DNA of 42,065 nt from Microvirga vignae (GTDB lineage Bacteria; Pseudomonadota; Alphaproteobacteria; Rhizobiales; Beijerinckiaceae): the NCBI RefSeq assembly GCF_001017175.1, contig NZ_LCYG01000069.1:1-42065 (forward strand), read 5' to 3'. Below, piece after piece: positions 34,638 through 42,065 of the stretch; position 1 is the first letter of the stretch; every line of letters starts with the position of its first letter. Position numbers and translations under genes: made by a program. The notes beneath the pieces were generated by a model that was given only the letters and a program-made list of their open reading frames with translations, made no database searches and was not told the DNA's origin.

Positions 34638-36077
34638 TTAGTTCTTGGCTACGAAGCACTGGCCGCCCTGCCCCTGCAGCTTGGAGCAGAGAGTGGAGGC
34701 CTCTTCCCGCGACATGGGTCCGACCCGGACGCGGTAGATCGTATTGCCATTCACCTCGGCCTTGCGGATCAGGGAAGGTGCGCCGGCCAAATCAGGATAC
34801 TTGCGCTGATAGGAGGCAAAGGCCGAAGCCGCCGCATCCTCCGAGTTAGCCAAGCCCAGCTGGACCGCAAAGCCGCCCGTGGTGGTCGTGTCCGCCGTCG
34901 CCGCAGGAGCCGCTACCGGAACCGGCTGGGCCGAGGCGACCTTCTGCGGCGCAGGAGTGGCGGCAGGCGTTGCTGCCACCGGCGTCGCGGCTGCAGGCGC
35001 GGGCTTCGGCGTCGGAGCCGGAGTTGCAGGAGCCGCCACAGGCGTCGCCGCAGCAGGCCTCGGCTGAGCAGAAGCGGTCTGAACCGCTGCAGGCTGTGCT
35101 GCCGCGGCGGCCGGCATGGTCATGGTCGGAGAAGCAGCCGGAGCAGGCTCCGGCGCTCCAACCACGGAACCATCGGGGCGGATCGTGACGGTCCGCACTT
35201 TGCGCGGCTCGCCGAGGTTCAGGCTGTTGGGTGCGCTGCGAGCTTGAGCCGGCGCACCAGGAACGGTCGCACCGGTGGCATCCGCCACGGCTCCGCCGGT
35301 CGAGCGCACGGCCTGCTTCACATCGACAGGCTGCTCCTCGCGGTTCACAACCTTGGTGTCAGTCTGCTGAGCGCGCTCGTAGATCTGCTTGTTCTGGTTC
35401 GGGATCTCGACCCCGCCGGGATTTTGCGGCTGCACCTTCACCGGATCGGTGGTCGCTTGGACCAGGATCGGCTCACCGCTCGTGCCAGTCGGAGAGCTGG
35501 TGAAAACATACGCGCCCCCGCCACCAATCACGATGGCGCCGACAACCGCACCGATGGCGATCAGGCCCTTTCGGGACCGGGGCTTCCGGACCGGCGGATA
35601 ATCCAGTCGTTCGGGCTGTGCGTAAGCATTACCGGCATAGCTGTCCGCGCCGTCGCCGTAATACTCATCTGCGTAGGCGGCCTCGTTGTAGGAAGCCTGC
35701 TGCTGAGCCGGGGCGGGCTGCTGGTAGGTATAGGCCTGACCGTTGCTGCGTGGAGCCTCGGCCTGAGGGGCATAGCGGCCGAGATCGAACTCGGTCGAGC
35801 GCGCCTGTCCCTGAGCCGGACGGGGAGCCGGCGTCACAGTGTCGCGGGTCACGAAAAGATCGTCGATAGCAGACGGCTGCTGGCGCGGACGCGTGGCACC
35901 GTCATTGGCCAGAATGGCCTGGAAAGGGTCGTCCTGGCCCACGATCCGGGCCAATTCGGCCAGCGGATCGTTGCTGCGCGGTGGGGCGGGCTGGACCTGA
36001 GGGGAGCCCGCCTGGGCAAGGTGCCGCTCGATCTCGTTGAGGTCGACGGCAAAACGGGGCTTCACTGATTCGCTCAT
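34638..36077 (-). CDS. SPOR-domain inner-membrane protein
   Basis: 479 residues. A cytoplasmic N-terminal part (1-170) contains 'FAVDLNEIERHLAQAG' and Gln/Tyr-rich stretches. One membrane helix, 'GLIAIGAVVGAIVIGGGGAY' (171-190). A long periplasmic Pro/Ala/Thr linker (about 200-395) and a C-terminal SPOR domain ('GGFAVQLGLANSEDAAASAF', 'YRVRVGPMSREEASTLCSKL', 'GQCFVAKN'). SPOR domains bind glycan strands stripped of stem peptides at the septum. The layout resembles FtsN-like division proteins without close sequence identity that I can see. Lies between argS and nagZ, as in other Rhizobiales. Confidence 0.92.
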   Translation of the reverse strand: MSESVKPRFAVDLNEIERHLAQAGSPQVQPAPPRSNDPLAELARIVGQDDPFQAILANDGATRPRQQPSAIDDLFVTRDTVTPAPRPAQGQARSTEFDLGRYAPQAEAPRSNGQAYTYQQPAPAQQQASYNEAAYADEYYGDGADSYAGNAYAQPERLDYPPVRKPRSRKGLIAIGAVVGAIVIGGGGAYVFTSSPTGTSGEPILVQATTDPVKVQPQNPGGVEIPNQNKQIYERAQQTDTKVVNREEQPVDVKQAVRSTGGAVADATGATVPGAPAQARSAPNSLNLGEPRKVRTVTIRPDGSVVGAPEPAPAASPTMTMPAAAAAQPAAVQTASAQPRPAAATPVAAPATPAPTPKPAPAAATPVAATPAATPAPQKVASAQPVPVAAPAATADTTTTGGFAVQLGLANSEDAAASAFASYQRKYPDLAGAPSLIRKAEVNGNTIYRVRVGPMSREEASTLCSKLQGQGGQCFVAKN

Positions 36078-36156
36078 GCGCCGGTTCTCCAGTTACGCGA
36101 CAGGAGCCCAAACGCTCCGCCGGCACGACGTGACAGCATCCGGCACAAACGTCTCT

Positions 36157-36175
36157 TAAGCGGTTGAGCCGCTTA
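36157..36175. other. small hairpin downstream of argS
   Basis: TAAGCGG (36157-36163) pairs with CCGCTTA (36169-36175) around TTGAG, nine bases past the argS stop. No T-run on either strand, so a weak terminator or processing site at most. Confidence 0.35.
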
Positions 36176-36183
36176 TGAAAATG

Positions 36184-37944
36184 TTAGCGCATTTCATCGG
36201 GTGCCGTGACGCCCAGGATCGCGAGGCCAGATGCGAGCACACCCTTGAGGGCATGCACGAGAGCGAGCCTCGCTTTTGTTGAATCTTTATCAGTTAGATT
36301 AACAAAGCGTAATTGCGGCAAGTCTTTGCCCTTATTCCATAAACTATGGAAGGCGCTGGCGACGTCGTAGAGGTAGAACGCGACTCGGTGCGGCTCGTGC
36401 GCCTCAGCGGCGGCCTCCACCGTGCGGGGGAACTGGGCGATGCGGTGGATGAGATCCGTCTCCGACTCATCGCCGAGAATCGTGAAGTCGGCCTTCTCCA
36501 GCTGCGCGGCCGAGAAATCCTCGCCCGGATAAACCTCCGCCGCCTGACGGAAGATCGAGGCGCAGCGGGCATGGGCGTACTGCACGTAGAAGACCGGGTT
36601 GTCCTTCGACTGCTCGACCACCTTGGCGAGGTCGAAGTCGAGCGGCGCGTCGTTCTTGCGGAAGATCATCATGAAGCGCACCGCATCGCGGCCCACCTCG
36701 TCCACCACGTCGCGCAGGGTCACGAAGTCGCCGGAGCGCTTGGACATCTTCACCGGCTCACCCCCGCGCAGGAGCTTCACGAGCTGGCAGAGCTTCACAT
36801 CAAGGTCGCCCTTGTTGTCCGTGACGGCCTTCACGGCCGCCTGCATGCGCTTCACGTAGCCGCCATGGTCCGCCCCCCACACGTCGATCATGGAGGCGAA
36901 GCCGCGTTCGTACTTGGAGCGGTGATAGGCGATGTCGGAGGCGAAATAAGTGTAGGAGCCGTCGGACTTCAGCAGCGGACGATCCACTTCGTCGCCGAAG
37001 GCGGTGGCGCGGAACAGAAGTTGCTCGCGATCTTCCCAATCCTCGTCCTTCTGCCCCTTGGGTGGAGGCAGGCGGCCCATATAGACGAGATCGCGGCCGC
37101 GCAGATCGGTGATGAGGGCCTTCACCTGATCGACAGGGCCGAGCTGCAGGGAGCGTTCGGAGAAGAACACGTCGTGATGGATGTTGAGCACCGCGAGGTC
37201 ATCGCGGATCATGTCCATCATCGCGTTGATGGCGGCCTCGCGCACGAGCGGAAGCCACTCGGATTCCGGCTTGTCGATCAGGCTCTGGCCATGCTCCCCG
37301 GCAAGGCGCTCGCCGACGGGCTTGAGGTAGTCCCCGGGATAGAGACCTTCGGGGATCTCGCCGATATCGTCGCCCAAGGCCTCCTTGTAGCGGAGATAGG
37401 CGGAGCGGGCGAGCACATCGACCTGCGCGCCCGCATCGTTGATGTAATACTCGCGGGTCACCTTGTAGCCGGCGAAGTCGAGAAGTCCGGCGAGCGCATC
37501 GCCGAACACCGCGCCACGGCAATGGCCCACATGCATCGGGCCAGTCGGATTGGCGGAGACGTATTCCACGTTGATGGCCTTACCCACTCCCTGCCCGCTG
37601 CGGCCAAAGCCTGCGGTATCCACCACGGCGGCGCGCAGCACCTCGTGCAGCACCTGAGGTGCCAAGCGGATGTTGATGAAGCCGGGGCCTGCGATATCCA
37701 CCTTCGTGACGCGCGGGTCGTTCCGGAGATCGGCCACGAGCAGCTCGGCGAGAACGCGCGGGTTCATGCGCGCTTCCTTCGCCAGCACCATGGCGGCGTT
37801 GGTGGCGAGGTCGCCATGGGAGGGATCGCGCGGCGGCTCGACCACGACGCGGCTCACGTCCAACCCCGATGGAATTTTGCCTTCGCCGGCCAGACGGCCA
37901 AGCGCATCGGCAACCCGCTTCTCAAACAACCCGAAAATGTTCAT
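36184..37944 (-). CDS. argS: arginine--tRNA ligase
   Basis: 586 residues, class I synthetase. Visible: N-terminal Add-1 domain (1-100, 'DPSHGDLATNAAMVLAKEAR'), 'ANPTGPMHVGHCRGAVFGDA' with the HIGH motif as HVGH (138-141), 'EYYINDAGAQVDVLARS', 'KMSKRSGDFVTLRDVVDEVG' (near 400, KMSKS equivalent) and the C-terminal anticodon domain ('FYLYDVASAFHSLWN'). Complete and ordinary. 109 bases separate it from dgt upstream; 106 from the SPOR gene downstream. Confidence 0.98.
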   Translation of the reverse strand: MNIFGLFEKRVADALGRLAGEGKIPSGLDVSRVVVEPPRDPSHGDLATNAAMVLAKEARMNPRVLAELLVADLRNDPRVTKVDIAGPGFINIRLAPQVLHEVLRAAVVDTAGFGRSGQGVGKAINVEYVSANPTGPMHVGHCRGAVFGDALAGLLDFAGYKVTREYYINDAGAQVDVLARSAYLRYKEALGDDIGEIPEGLYPGDYLKPVGERLAGEHGQSLIDKPESEWLPLVREAAINAMMDMIRDDLAVLNIHHDVFFSERSLQLGPVDQVKALITDLRGRDLVYMGRLPPPKGQKDEDWEDREQLLFRATAFGDEVDRPLLKSDGSYTYFASDIAYHRSKYERGFASMIDVWGADHGGYVKRMQAAVKAVTDNKGDLDVKLCQLVKLLRGGEPVKMSKRSGDFVTLRDVVDEVGRDAVRFMMIFRKNDAPLDFDLAKVVEQSKDNPVFYVQYAHARCASIFRQAAEVYPGEDFSAAQLEKADFTILGDESETDLIHRIAQFPRTVEAAAEAHEPHRVAFYLYDVASAFHSLWNKGKDLPQLRFVNLTDKDSTKARLALVHALKGVLASGLAILGVTAPDEMR

Positions 37945-38000
37945 GGCACTTCATCTCAATGGGCGACAGGCCCCGGTCACAGCCGACGCAACGCTTCACA

Positions 38001-38035
38001 AGCCCTCATCCTGAGGAGCCGCTTTGGTAGACTTT
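38001..38035. repeat. fragment of a CCTCATCCTGAGG-type repeat
   Basis: GCCCTCATCCTGAGGAGCCG in the dgt-argS gap is a small hairpin (CCTCA/TGAGG, 38004-38016) that resembles one arm of an intergenic repeat common in Rhizobiales. Only a partial copy is visible. Confidence 0.45.
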
Positions 38036-38053
38036 CGAAAGACTGAGCCGCGC

Positions 38054-39262
38054 CTAACGCAAGTCCGGCGTTACGTCAAACAGGCGCCGGTGTTCAAGGA
38101 TCGCATAACGGTCCGTCATGCCCGCGATGTAATCAGCCACGCGGCGCGCAAGACGCGGCTCGTCGTCCTTGGAAAGGTCCGCCCGCCATTCCTCTGGCAT
38201 CAGCTCCGGCTCGGCCTTGAAGCGGTTGAAAAGGTCTCGCAGCACCTGATCGGCCTGGGCGCGGACGCGCATCACCTCGGGATGGCGATACATGCGGGCA
38301 TAGAGGAAGCGCTTGATGGCTGCATCGGCCTCGCGCATCTCCTTGGAGAAGCAGATCACTGTTTCTCCGGCCTTGCGGATATCCTCGGCGCTCTCAGGCG
38401 CCAGAGCCGCGAGCCGCCGGTCGCCCTCCGCCACCACGTTTTCCACGAAGCGGGTGATGACCCGCCGGGTCAGCTCGTGGATGCGCCGGGAGAGTTCGAG
38501 GTTCGGCCAGCGGCTGTCGATCTCAGCGAGAATCCCGTTGAGGAACGGTACCTCGCGCAGATCGTCGATCTTGAACAGCCCTGCCCTCAGGCCATCGTCG
38601 ATGTCGTGGGCGTCATAGGCGATGTCGTCGGCAATCGCAGCGGCCTGGGCCTCGCCGCTGGCGAAGGTGGCGAGCTCCAGATCCTGAACGGCATTGTATT
38701 CCATGATCGCGAGCGGCACGCCGTGCTCGGCATATCGCAGGGTCGGCTGCCCCTCTGCATCGAGCAGCGGGCCGTTGTGCTTCACCAGCCCTTCCAGGGT
38801 CTCCCAGGTGAGGTTCAGGCCATCATAATCGGGATAGCGGCGCTCAAGGCGCGTGACGACCCGCAAGGCCTGGGCATTGTGGTCGAAGCCGCCGCACCGC
38901 GCCATGCACTCGTCGAGCGTATCCTCGCCCGTGTGGCCGAAGGGCGTGTGACCAAGGTCGTGGGAGAGCGCCAGGGCCTCCGCCAGATCCTCGTCGAGGC
39001 CGAGTGAGCGGGCCAAGGCGCGGGCGATCTGGCTCACCTCGATGGTGTGGGTGAGCCGCGTTCGGAAATGGTCTCCCTCGTGATAGACGAAGACCTGCGT
39101 CTTGTGCTTGAGCCGTCGGAAAGCCGAGGAATGGATGATCCGGTCCCGGTCGCGCTGGAAATCGCTGCGGGTCGGCGACACCGCCTCAGGATAAAGCCGA
39201 CCGCGGCTCGCCCACGGATCGCAGGCGTAAGGGGCTCGCCATCTCTCGCCAAAGGGCCGCAC
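38054..39262 (-). CDS. dgt: dGTPase-like HD-domain phosphohydrolase
   Basis: 402 residues from GTG 39262; an in-frame TGA two codons upstream forces this start and GAGG is placed ahead of it. Deoxyguanosinetriphosphate triphosphohydrolase-like family 2 (cuts dNTP to nucleoside and triphosphate). Visible: 'SDFQRDRDRIIHSSAFRRLK' (33-52), 'HKTQVF', H72 in 'LTHTIEVSQIARALARSL', the HD pair in 'ALSHDLGHTPFGHTGE' (98-113), and 'AIADDIAYDAHDIDDGL'. All metal ligands appear present. First gene of the long minus-strand series that runs to the NlpD-like gene. Confidence 0.95.
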   Translation of the reverse strand: MRPFGERWRAPYACDPWASRGRLYPEAVSPTRSDFQRDRDRIIHSSAFRRLKHKTQVFVYHEGDHFRTRLTHTIEVSQIARALARSLGLDEDLAEALALSHDLGHTPFGHTGEDTLDECMARCGGFDHNAQALRVVTRLERRYPDYDGLNLTWETLEGLVKHNGPLLDAEGQPTLRYAEHGVPLAIMEYNAVQDLELATFASGEAQAAAIADDIAYDAHDIDDGLRAGLFKIDDLREVPFLNGILAEIDSRWPNLELSRRIHELTRRVITRFVENVVAEGDRRLAALAPESAEDIRKAGETVICFSKEMREADAAIKRFLYARMYRHPEVMRVRAQADQVLRDLFNRFKAEPELMPEEWRADLSKDDEPRLARRVADYIAGMTDRYAILEHRRLFDVTPDLR

Positions 39263-39310
39263 GGATCATCCTCGGGTTGAAGCCTCGTCAGGGCGCACTT
39301 ACCTTGGTCT

Positions 39311-39361
39311 TTAGAGCATGATTCACGAAAGGGGCATCCGGTTTCCTGATAAAATCATGCA
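39311..39361. repeat. single-module repeat related to TAGAGCATGATT elements
   Basis: TTAGAGCATGATTCACGAAA ... CCGGTTTCCTGATAAAATCATGC: imperfect palindrome with GCATGATT/AATCATGC ends and a GAAA/TTTC inner arm. Layout is like module B of the twin-palindrome family but with a different outer arm; only one module is present. Confidence 0.65.
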
Positions 39362-39383
39362 GATCAAGAGTTTGTCCAAGGTT

Positions 39384-39420
39384 AGGGTAATTTGCTGCCT
39401 TGTAAGAAGCAAATTACCCT
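39384..39420. promoter_or_regulatory. 13-bp perfect inverted repeat upstream of erpA
   Basis: AGGGTAATTTGCT (39384-39396) and AGCAAATTACCCT (39408-39420) around an 11-base loop, 93 bases before the erpA start. AT-rich arms distinguish it from the intergenic repeats. It could be an operator for a dimeric regulator or an RNA hairpin in the leader; no T-run follows. Confidence 0.6.
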
Positions 39421-39513
39421 GGGATTTATTGAATCAGCGCGTTTTCTGGCGGCGAACCGGGATCTCCTTCGCCTGAAAATGCTCTTATGTCCTTGTGAGG
39501 ACCGGAAAGACCC

Positions 39514-39840
39514 ATGACTAGAATTTCCCTGACTGAACGCGCCGCCCGCCGCATCAACGAGATCATGGCCTCGGAACCTGAGGGCTCGATGCTGAGAATC
39601 AGCGTCAACGGAGGCGGTTGCTCCGGGTTTCAATACGCCTTCGACGTGGACCGGACGCGCCAGAACGACGACCTCGTGATCGAAAAGGATGGGGCGACCG
39701 TCGTGGTGGACGAGGTGTCCATCCAGTACATGGACGGCTCGGTCATCGACTTCGTGGACGACCTGATCGGCCAGTCCTTCAAGATCGAGAACCCCCACGC
39801 CACCGCTTCGTGCGGCTGCGGCACGTCGTTCTCCTTGTGA
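39514..39840 (+). CDS. erpA: iron-sulfur cluster insertion protein ErpA (A-type carrier)
   Basis: 108 residues. A-type Fe-S carrier delivering clusters to apo-proteins. The three ligand cysteines are present: C36 in 'GGGCSGFQY' and C100/C102 in 'SCGCGTSFSL'. 'MTRISLTERAARRINEIMAS' and 'VVVDEVSIQYMDGSVIDFVD' are family-typical. ErpA rather than IscA is chosen because it stands alone, away from an isc/suf operon, and its C-terminus is ErpA-like; the distinction is not certain. GGAAAG precedes ATG. Divergent from dgt, with two palindromic elements in the 251-base gap. Confidence 0.92.
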   Translation: MTRISLTERAARRINEIMASEPEGSMLRISVNGGGCSGFQYAFDVDRTRQNDDLVIEKDGATVVVDEVSIQYMDGSVIDFVDDLIGQSFKIENPHATASCGCGTSFSL

Positions 39841-39858
39841 AACTCAGCCCCTCGCTTC

Positions 39859-39970
39859 AGCGCATCGTGCGGAAAAGCGGATCCGGTTTTCCGCGTCCAA
39901 CGATGCGCTCATGTCAGAGAGGGAGCATCGGACCCAAAAGTGGATTCCACTTTTGGGTCCGATGCTCTAG
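39859..39970. repeat. composite twin-palindrome repeat (copy f, modules in reverse order)
   Basis: Module B 39859-39909 (AGCGCATCGTGCGGAAAA ... TTTTCCGCG ... CGATGCGCT), 14 bases, then module A with perfect 21-bp arms 39924-39944 and 39946-39966 around one T, ending CTCTAG. Equivalent to a whole element on the opposite strand. Confidence 0.92.
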
Positions 39971-39988
39971 CCTTCCGCAAAGGTTTTC

Positions 39989-40024
39989 GGCCTGAAGTCT
40001 CTTAAGAGCTTCAGGCCTTCTTCT
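39989..40024 (+). terminator. hairpin with T-rich tail, just ahead of the 616-aa protein gene
   Basis: GGCCTGAAG (39989-39997) pairs with CTTCAGGCC (40009-40017); the inside (CTCTTAAGAG, 39999-40008) is itself self-complementary. TTCTTCTT follows. It could end the erpA transcript, but it is only about 20 bases from the next start codon, so it could also be a leader element of that gene. Confidence 0.65.
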
Positions 40025-40037
40025 TCGCGGGGATATG

Positions 40038-41888
40038 ATGAGCTTTCTTCACCGTTCAGGCGTCTGCGCGCTCGCCTTGATGGCCGGCACGGCGGCCATG
40101 CAATTCGAGCCGACGGTCCTTCGCGATCTCGCCTTCGGCAACGGCACGCAGCACGTCGCCATCGGGGCCGTGAAGACCGCGCTCTGGAGCGCGGCATTCG
40201 CCCAATCCTCCGATAGCTTCGCGCTCGAGAATGTCCGCTTCACCTGGGGCACCTTCACCTATGAGGCGAAGCGGATCGAGTTCACCGGTGCTTCAGTCCC
40301 GCGTCAGGAACTCGAGAGCCTGTTTTCCGCCGGCTCTGCCTCCCTTGCGGATCGGCTCGCGAGGATCGACACGAAGCGGGTGATCATTCCTGAGCTCAAG
40401 GTCACGCAGAAGCTGGGCAAGGGAACGCAGACGATCCTCTACCGAAACGCCACGCTGTTCGACATCGTCCGAGGCAAGGTGGGCTCGACGGTGGTCGAGA
40501 CTACAGCCATGGAGGAAACCGGCGAAAAAGGCCCGACCTTGGTCAGCTATGGCCGGACCATTGTCAGCGAGCTCGACCTTCCCACTGTCGTGACGCTCTT
40601 CGAGACGAAGGATGCCTCCGCGCCCCTCAGCCGAATTCATGGCGCCTTTTCCATCGAGAAGATCGACATGACAGATGCCGGAGGGAACTACAGCGCCCAG
40701 ATTGCGCGCATCAATGGCCGGGACCTCATGGCTCGTCCGACGAAGGATTCCTGGAACGGCACCCTCGCTCTCATCAAGGAGCTTTCCGGGAAGGAAAAGA
40801 CCTCCCCTGAAGAGGAAACCCGCATCCTGCTGACTGCAGCGGATCTTCTCGGCGCGTTCGATGCGGGTGCCGTCGAAGCCACCGGCATCACCTTCAAGGG
40901 CGACGGGAAAGAGAACAAGGGAACCGGTTCCATCGCCCGTGCGGCTTATACCGGCACCACCGGCTCGCAGCCCGCCGAAGCGCGCGTGGAGGGCATCGAG
41001 TTCAAGGGCACGGATGCCAGCCTGAAGATCGGCTCGATCAGCCTCACCGGGTTTTCCGTTACGCCGACGCTGAACGGCCTGAAGGCTCTCGGAGACAAGC
41101 CGCTGAAGGAACTCGACAGCGCCGATGTGAGAAGCCTCATTCCGACCCTGGGGACGCTGCGCATCACGGACATGGATATCGATGCGCCAGCCGAGGAGGA
41201 TAAGCCCACCGAGCGCGTTCGGGTGACCATGGGCCTCATGGAGGTCACGGCGGACAAGCCGGTGAACGGCATTCCGACGAATATCCGCTTCGAACAGCGC
41301 AACGTCTCCACGTCATTGCCGGCCAACAGCGACGACGAACTCGCCCGGGAGCTTCACGAACTCGGCTACAAATCCATCGATGGATCGTTCGTCATGGCTG
41401 CCACCTGGAATGAGGCGGCCAACGAGATCGCCATCAAGGAATTCTCGATGGATGGGAAAGAGATGGGAAGCGTGCGCCTTACAGGCCTCATCGGCAATGT
41501 CAGCCCGGATCTCTTCAGCCCCGATGAAGCAACCGCTTCAGCCGCTCTGATCGGCGCGAAGGCGAAGTCGGCCAATGTGGTGGTTGAGAATCGGGGATTG
41601 GTCGAGCGCTATCTCGCCAAGGTTGCGAAGGAAGAAGGCACGACGCCCGAGGCGCTGCAGAAAATGTATTCGGGCGCTACGCCGCTCGTTCTGTCGAGCA
41701 TGGTCGGCAATTCGGAACAGTCCCGGACGTTAGGTCAGGCCATTTCCCGCTTCATCGAGAAGCCCGGCAAGCTCATCATCGAAGCCCAGCCGAAAAATCC
41801 GTCCGGCTTCGGTGTGATGGACGTGATGCTCGCGTCCGATCCGAAATTGTTGCTGGAGAAGCTGAAGATCACCGCAAAGGCGGAATGA
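40038..41888 (+). CDS. exported protein of unknown function, 616 aa
   Basis: Not recognised. The start at ATG 40038 is preferred over 40035 because GGGG (40029-40032) is five bases upstream rather than two. The N-terminus 'MSFLHRSGVCALALMAGTAA' resembles a signal peptide. The rest is soluble, rich in beta strands that repeat the pattern 'F-x-I-x-K-I-x-M-T-D' and 'ITDMDIDAP', 'IEFKGTDASLKIGSISLTGF', 'AVEATGITFKGDG', reminiscent of AsmA/DUF-type periplasmic beta proteins but without a motif I can name. The C-terminal 100 residues are helical ('RGLVERYLAKVAKEEGTTPE', 'ALQKMYSGATPLVLSSMVGN'), then 'KPGKLIIEAQPKNPSGFGVM'. Single-gene unit between repeats; convergent with the gene at the right edge. 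Confidence 0.85.
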   Translation: MSFLHRSGVCALALMAGTAAMQFEPTVLRDLAFGNGTQHVAIGAVKTALWSAAFAQSSDSFALENVRFTWGTFTYEAKRIEFTGASVPRQELESLFSAGSASLADRLARIDTKRVIIPELKVTQKLGKGTQTILYRNATLFDIVRGKVGSTVVETTAMEETGEKGPTLVSYGRTIVSELDLPTVVTLFETKDASAPLSRIHGAFSIEKIDMTDAGGNYSAQIARINGRDLMARPTKDSWNGTLALIKELSGKEKTSPEEETRILLTAADLLGAFDAGAVEATGITFKGDGKENKGTGSIARAAYTGTTGSQPAEARVEGIEFKGTDASLKIGSISLTGFSVTPTLNGLKALGDKPLKELDSADVRSLIPTLGTLRITDMDIDAPAEEDKPTERVRVTMGLMEVTADKPVNGIPTNIRFEQRNVSTSLPANSDDELARELHELGYKSIDGSFVMAATWNEAANEIAIKEFSMDGKEMGSVRLTGLIGNVSPDLFSPDEATASAALIGAKAKSANVVVENRGLVERYLAKVAKEEGTTPEALQKMYSGATPLVLSSMVGNSEQSRTLGQAISRFIEKPGKLIIEAQPKNPSGFGVMDVMLASDPKLLLEKLKITAKAE

Positions 41889-41900
41889 GTTCAATCCACA

Positions 41901-41991
41901 ACGTCATCCCCGGACTTGTTCCGGGGATCCACGCCTCTCATGCGTATCAGTTCTTAAGACATGGATGGCCGGGACGAGCCCGGCCATGACG
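41901..41991. repeat. Rhizobiales-type twin-hairpin repeat (copy 2)
   Basis: ACGTCATCCCCGGACTTG, TTCCGGGGATCCACGCC, then ATGGATGGCCGGGACGAG and CCCGGCCATGACG. Two hairpins with outer CGTCAT/ATGACG ends, the same layout as the copy at 19492-19575 (opposite strand). Sits between convergent genes. Confidence 0.88.
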
Positions 41992-42012
41992 AAAAATCGA
42001 AATATCTCAATC

Positions 42013-42065
42013 TCAAATCAGCTGCGGCTGATCCTGCTCGGCGGCCTGCGCCTCCACGACGGCGA
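42013..42065 (-). CDS. C-terminal end of a gene running off the right edge
   Basis: Minus-strand reading ends '...AVVEAQAAEQDQPQLI' and TGA at 42013-42015. Almost every third codon position is G or C (CTG, CAG, CCG, GAG, GCC, GTC), as in the neighbouring real genes. The product cannot be identified from 16 residues. Confidence 0.45.
   Translation of the reverse strand, partial: AVVEAQAAEQDQPQLI

Noticed and set aside
36346..38046. 566-codon open frame opposite argS
   Set aside because: Same antisense artefact of GC-rich codon use; argS motifs on the minus strand are complete.

Overview
The window is ordinary high-GC chromosome of an alphaproteobacterium of the order Hyphomicrobiales (Rhizobiales). 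My best guess is Methylobacteriaceae, Microvirga-like. I base this on gene content, on the conserved order dgt-argS-SPOR-nagZ-scpA-scpB-tatABC-serS-surE-pcm-nlpD / DUF815 / yajC-secD-secF, on 'CPVSGF'-type UvrA, and on recurring palindromic intergenic repeats. No rRNA, tRNA, CRISPR array, phage or insertion sequence was found. Genus-level placement is inference.

Region 1 (1-17.95 kb) is an accessory-like patchwork of single genes. It holds a large RTX (calcium-binding) protein divergent from uvrA, a small unknown protein, a nitronate monooxygenase, a DUF4239 membrane protein, a SAM methyltransferase, a DUF2628 membrane protein, a seven-helix diguanylate cyclase and a DUF2231 membrane protein. 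A run of small exported proteins follows (a miniature porin-like protein, a glycine-zipper/tyrosine-rich protein, an EEPSVSV-repeat protein). After these come a second RTX protein, an MscS channel, a 51-residue DUF1127 protein and a short-chain dehydrogenase. Composite twin-palindrome repeats sit between many of these genes; in three cases the TAG stop codon of a gene is the end of the repeat.

Region 2 (18.0-39.3 kb) is core genome. trmFO is followed by a tight minus-strand cluster yajC-secD-secF-Mth938-like-phytoene-synthase-like; the last two resemble the mitochondrial complex I assembly factors NDUFAF3 and NDUFAF6 beside the SecDF membrane-insertion genes. A divergent DUF815 ATPase separates it from a long minus-strand series running dgt, argS, a SPOR protein, nagZ, scpA, scpB, an orphan ABC ATPase, tatA, tatB, tatC, serS, surE, pcm and a degenerate NlpD-like lipoprotein. 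Four-base and one-base overlaps (scpA/scpB, scpB/ABC, tatB/tatC) show translational coupling. The themes are envelope maintenance (SPOR, NagZ, NlpD), export (Tat, Sec), chromosome condensation (ScpAB) and stationary-phase repair (SurE, Pcm).

Region 3 (39.3-42.1 kb) carries a perfect 13-bp inverted repeat ahead of erpA (iron-sulfur carrier), another twin-palindrome element, a hairpin immediately ahead of a 616-residue exported protein of unknown function, a second type of twin-hairpin repeat shared with the trmFO downstream region, and the C-terminus of a gene entering from the right on the minus strand.

No complete new system such as a defence island was recognised. The least explained material is the twin-palindrome repeat family and its fit to stop codons, plus the cluster of small exported low-complexity proteins at 12.4-14.2 kb.
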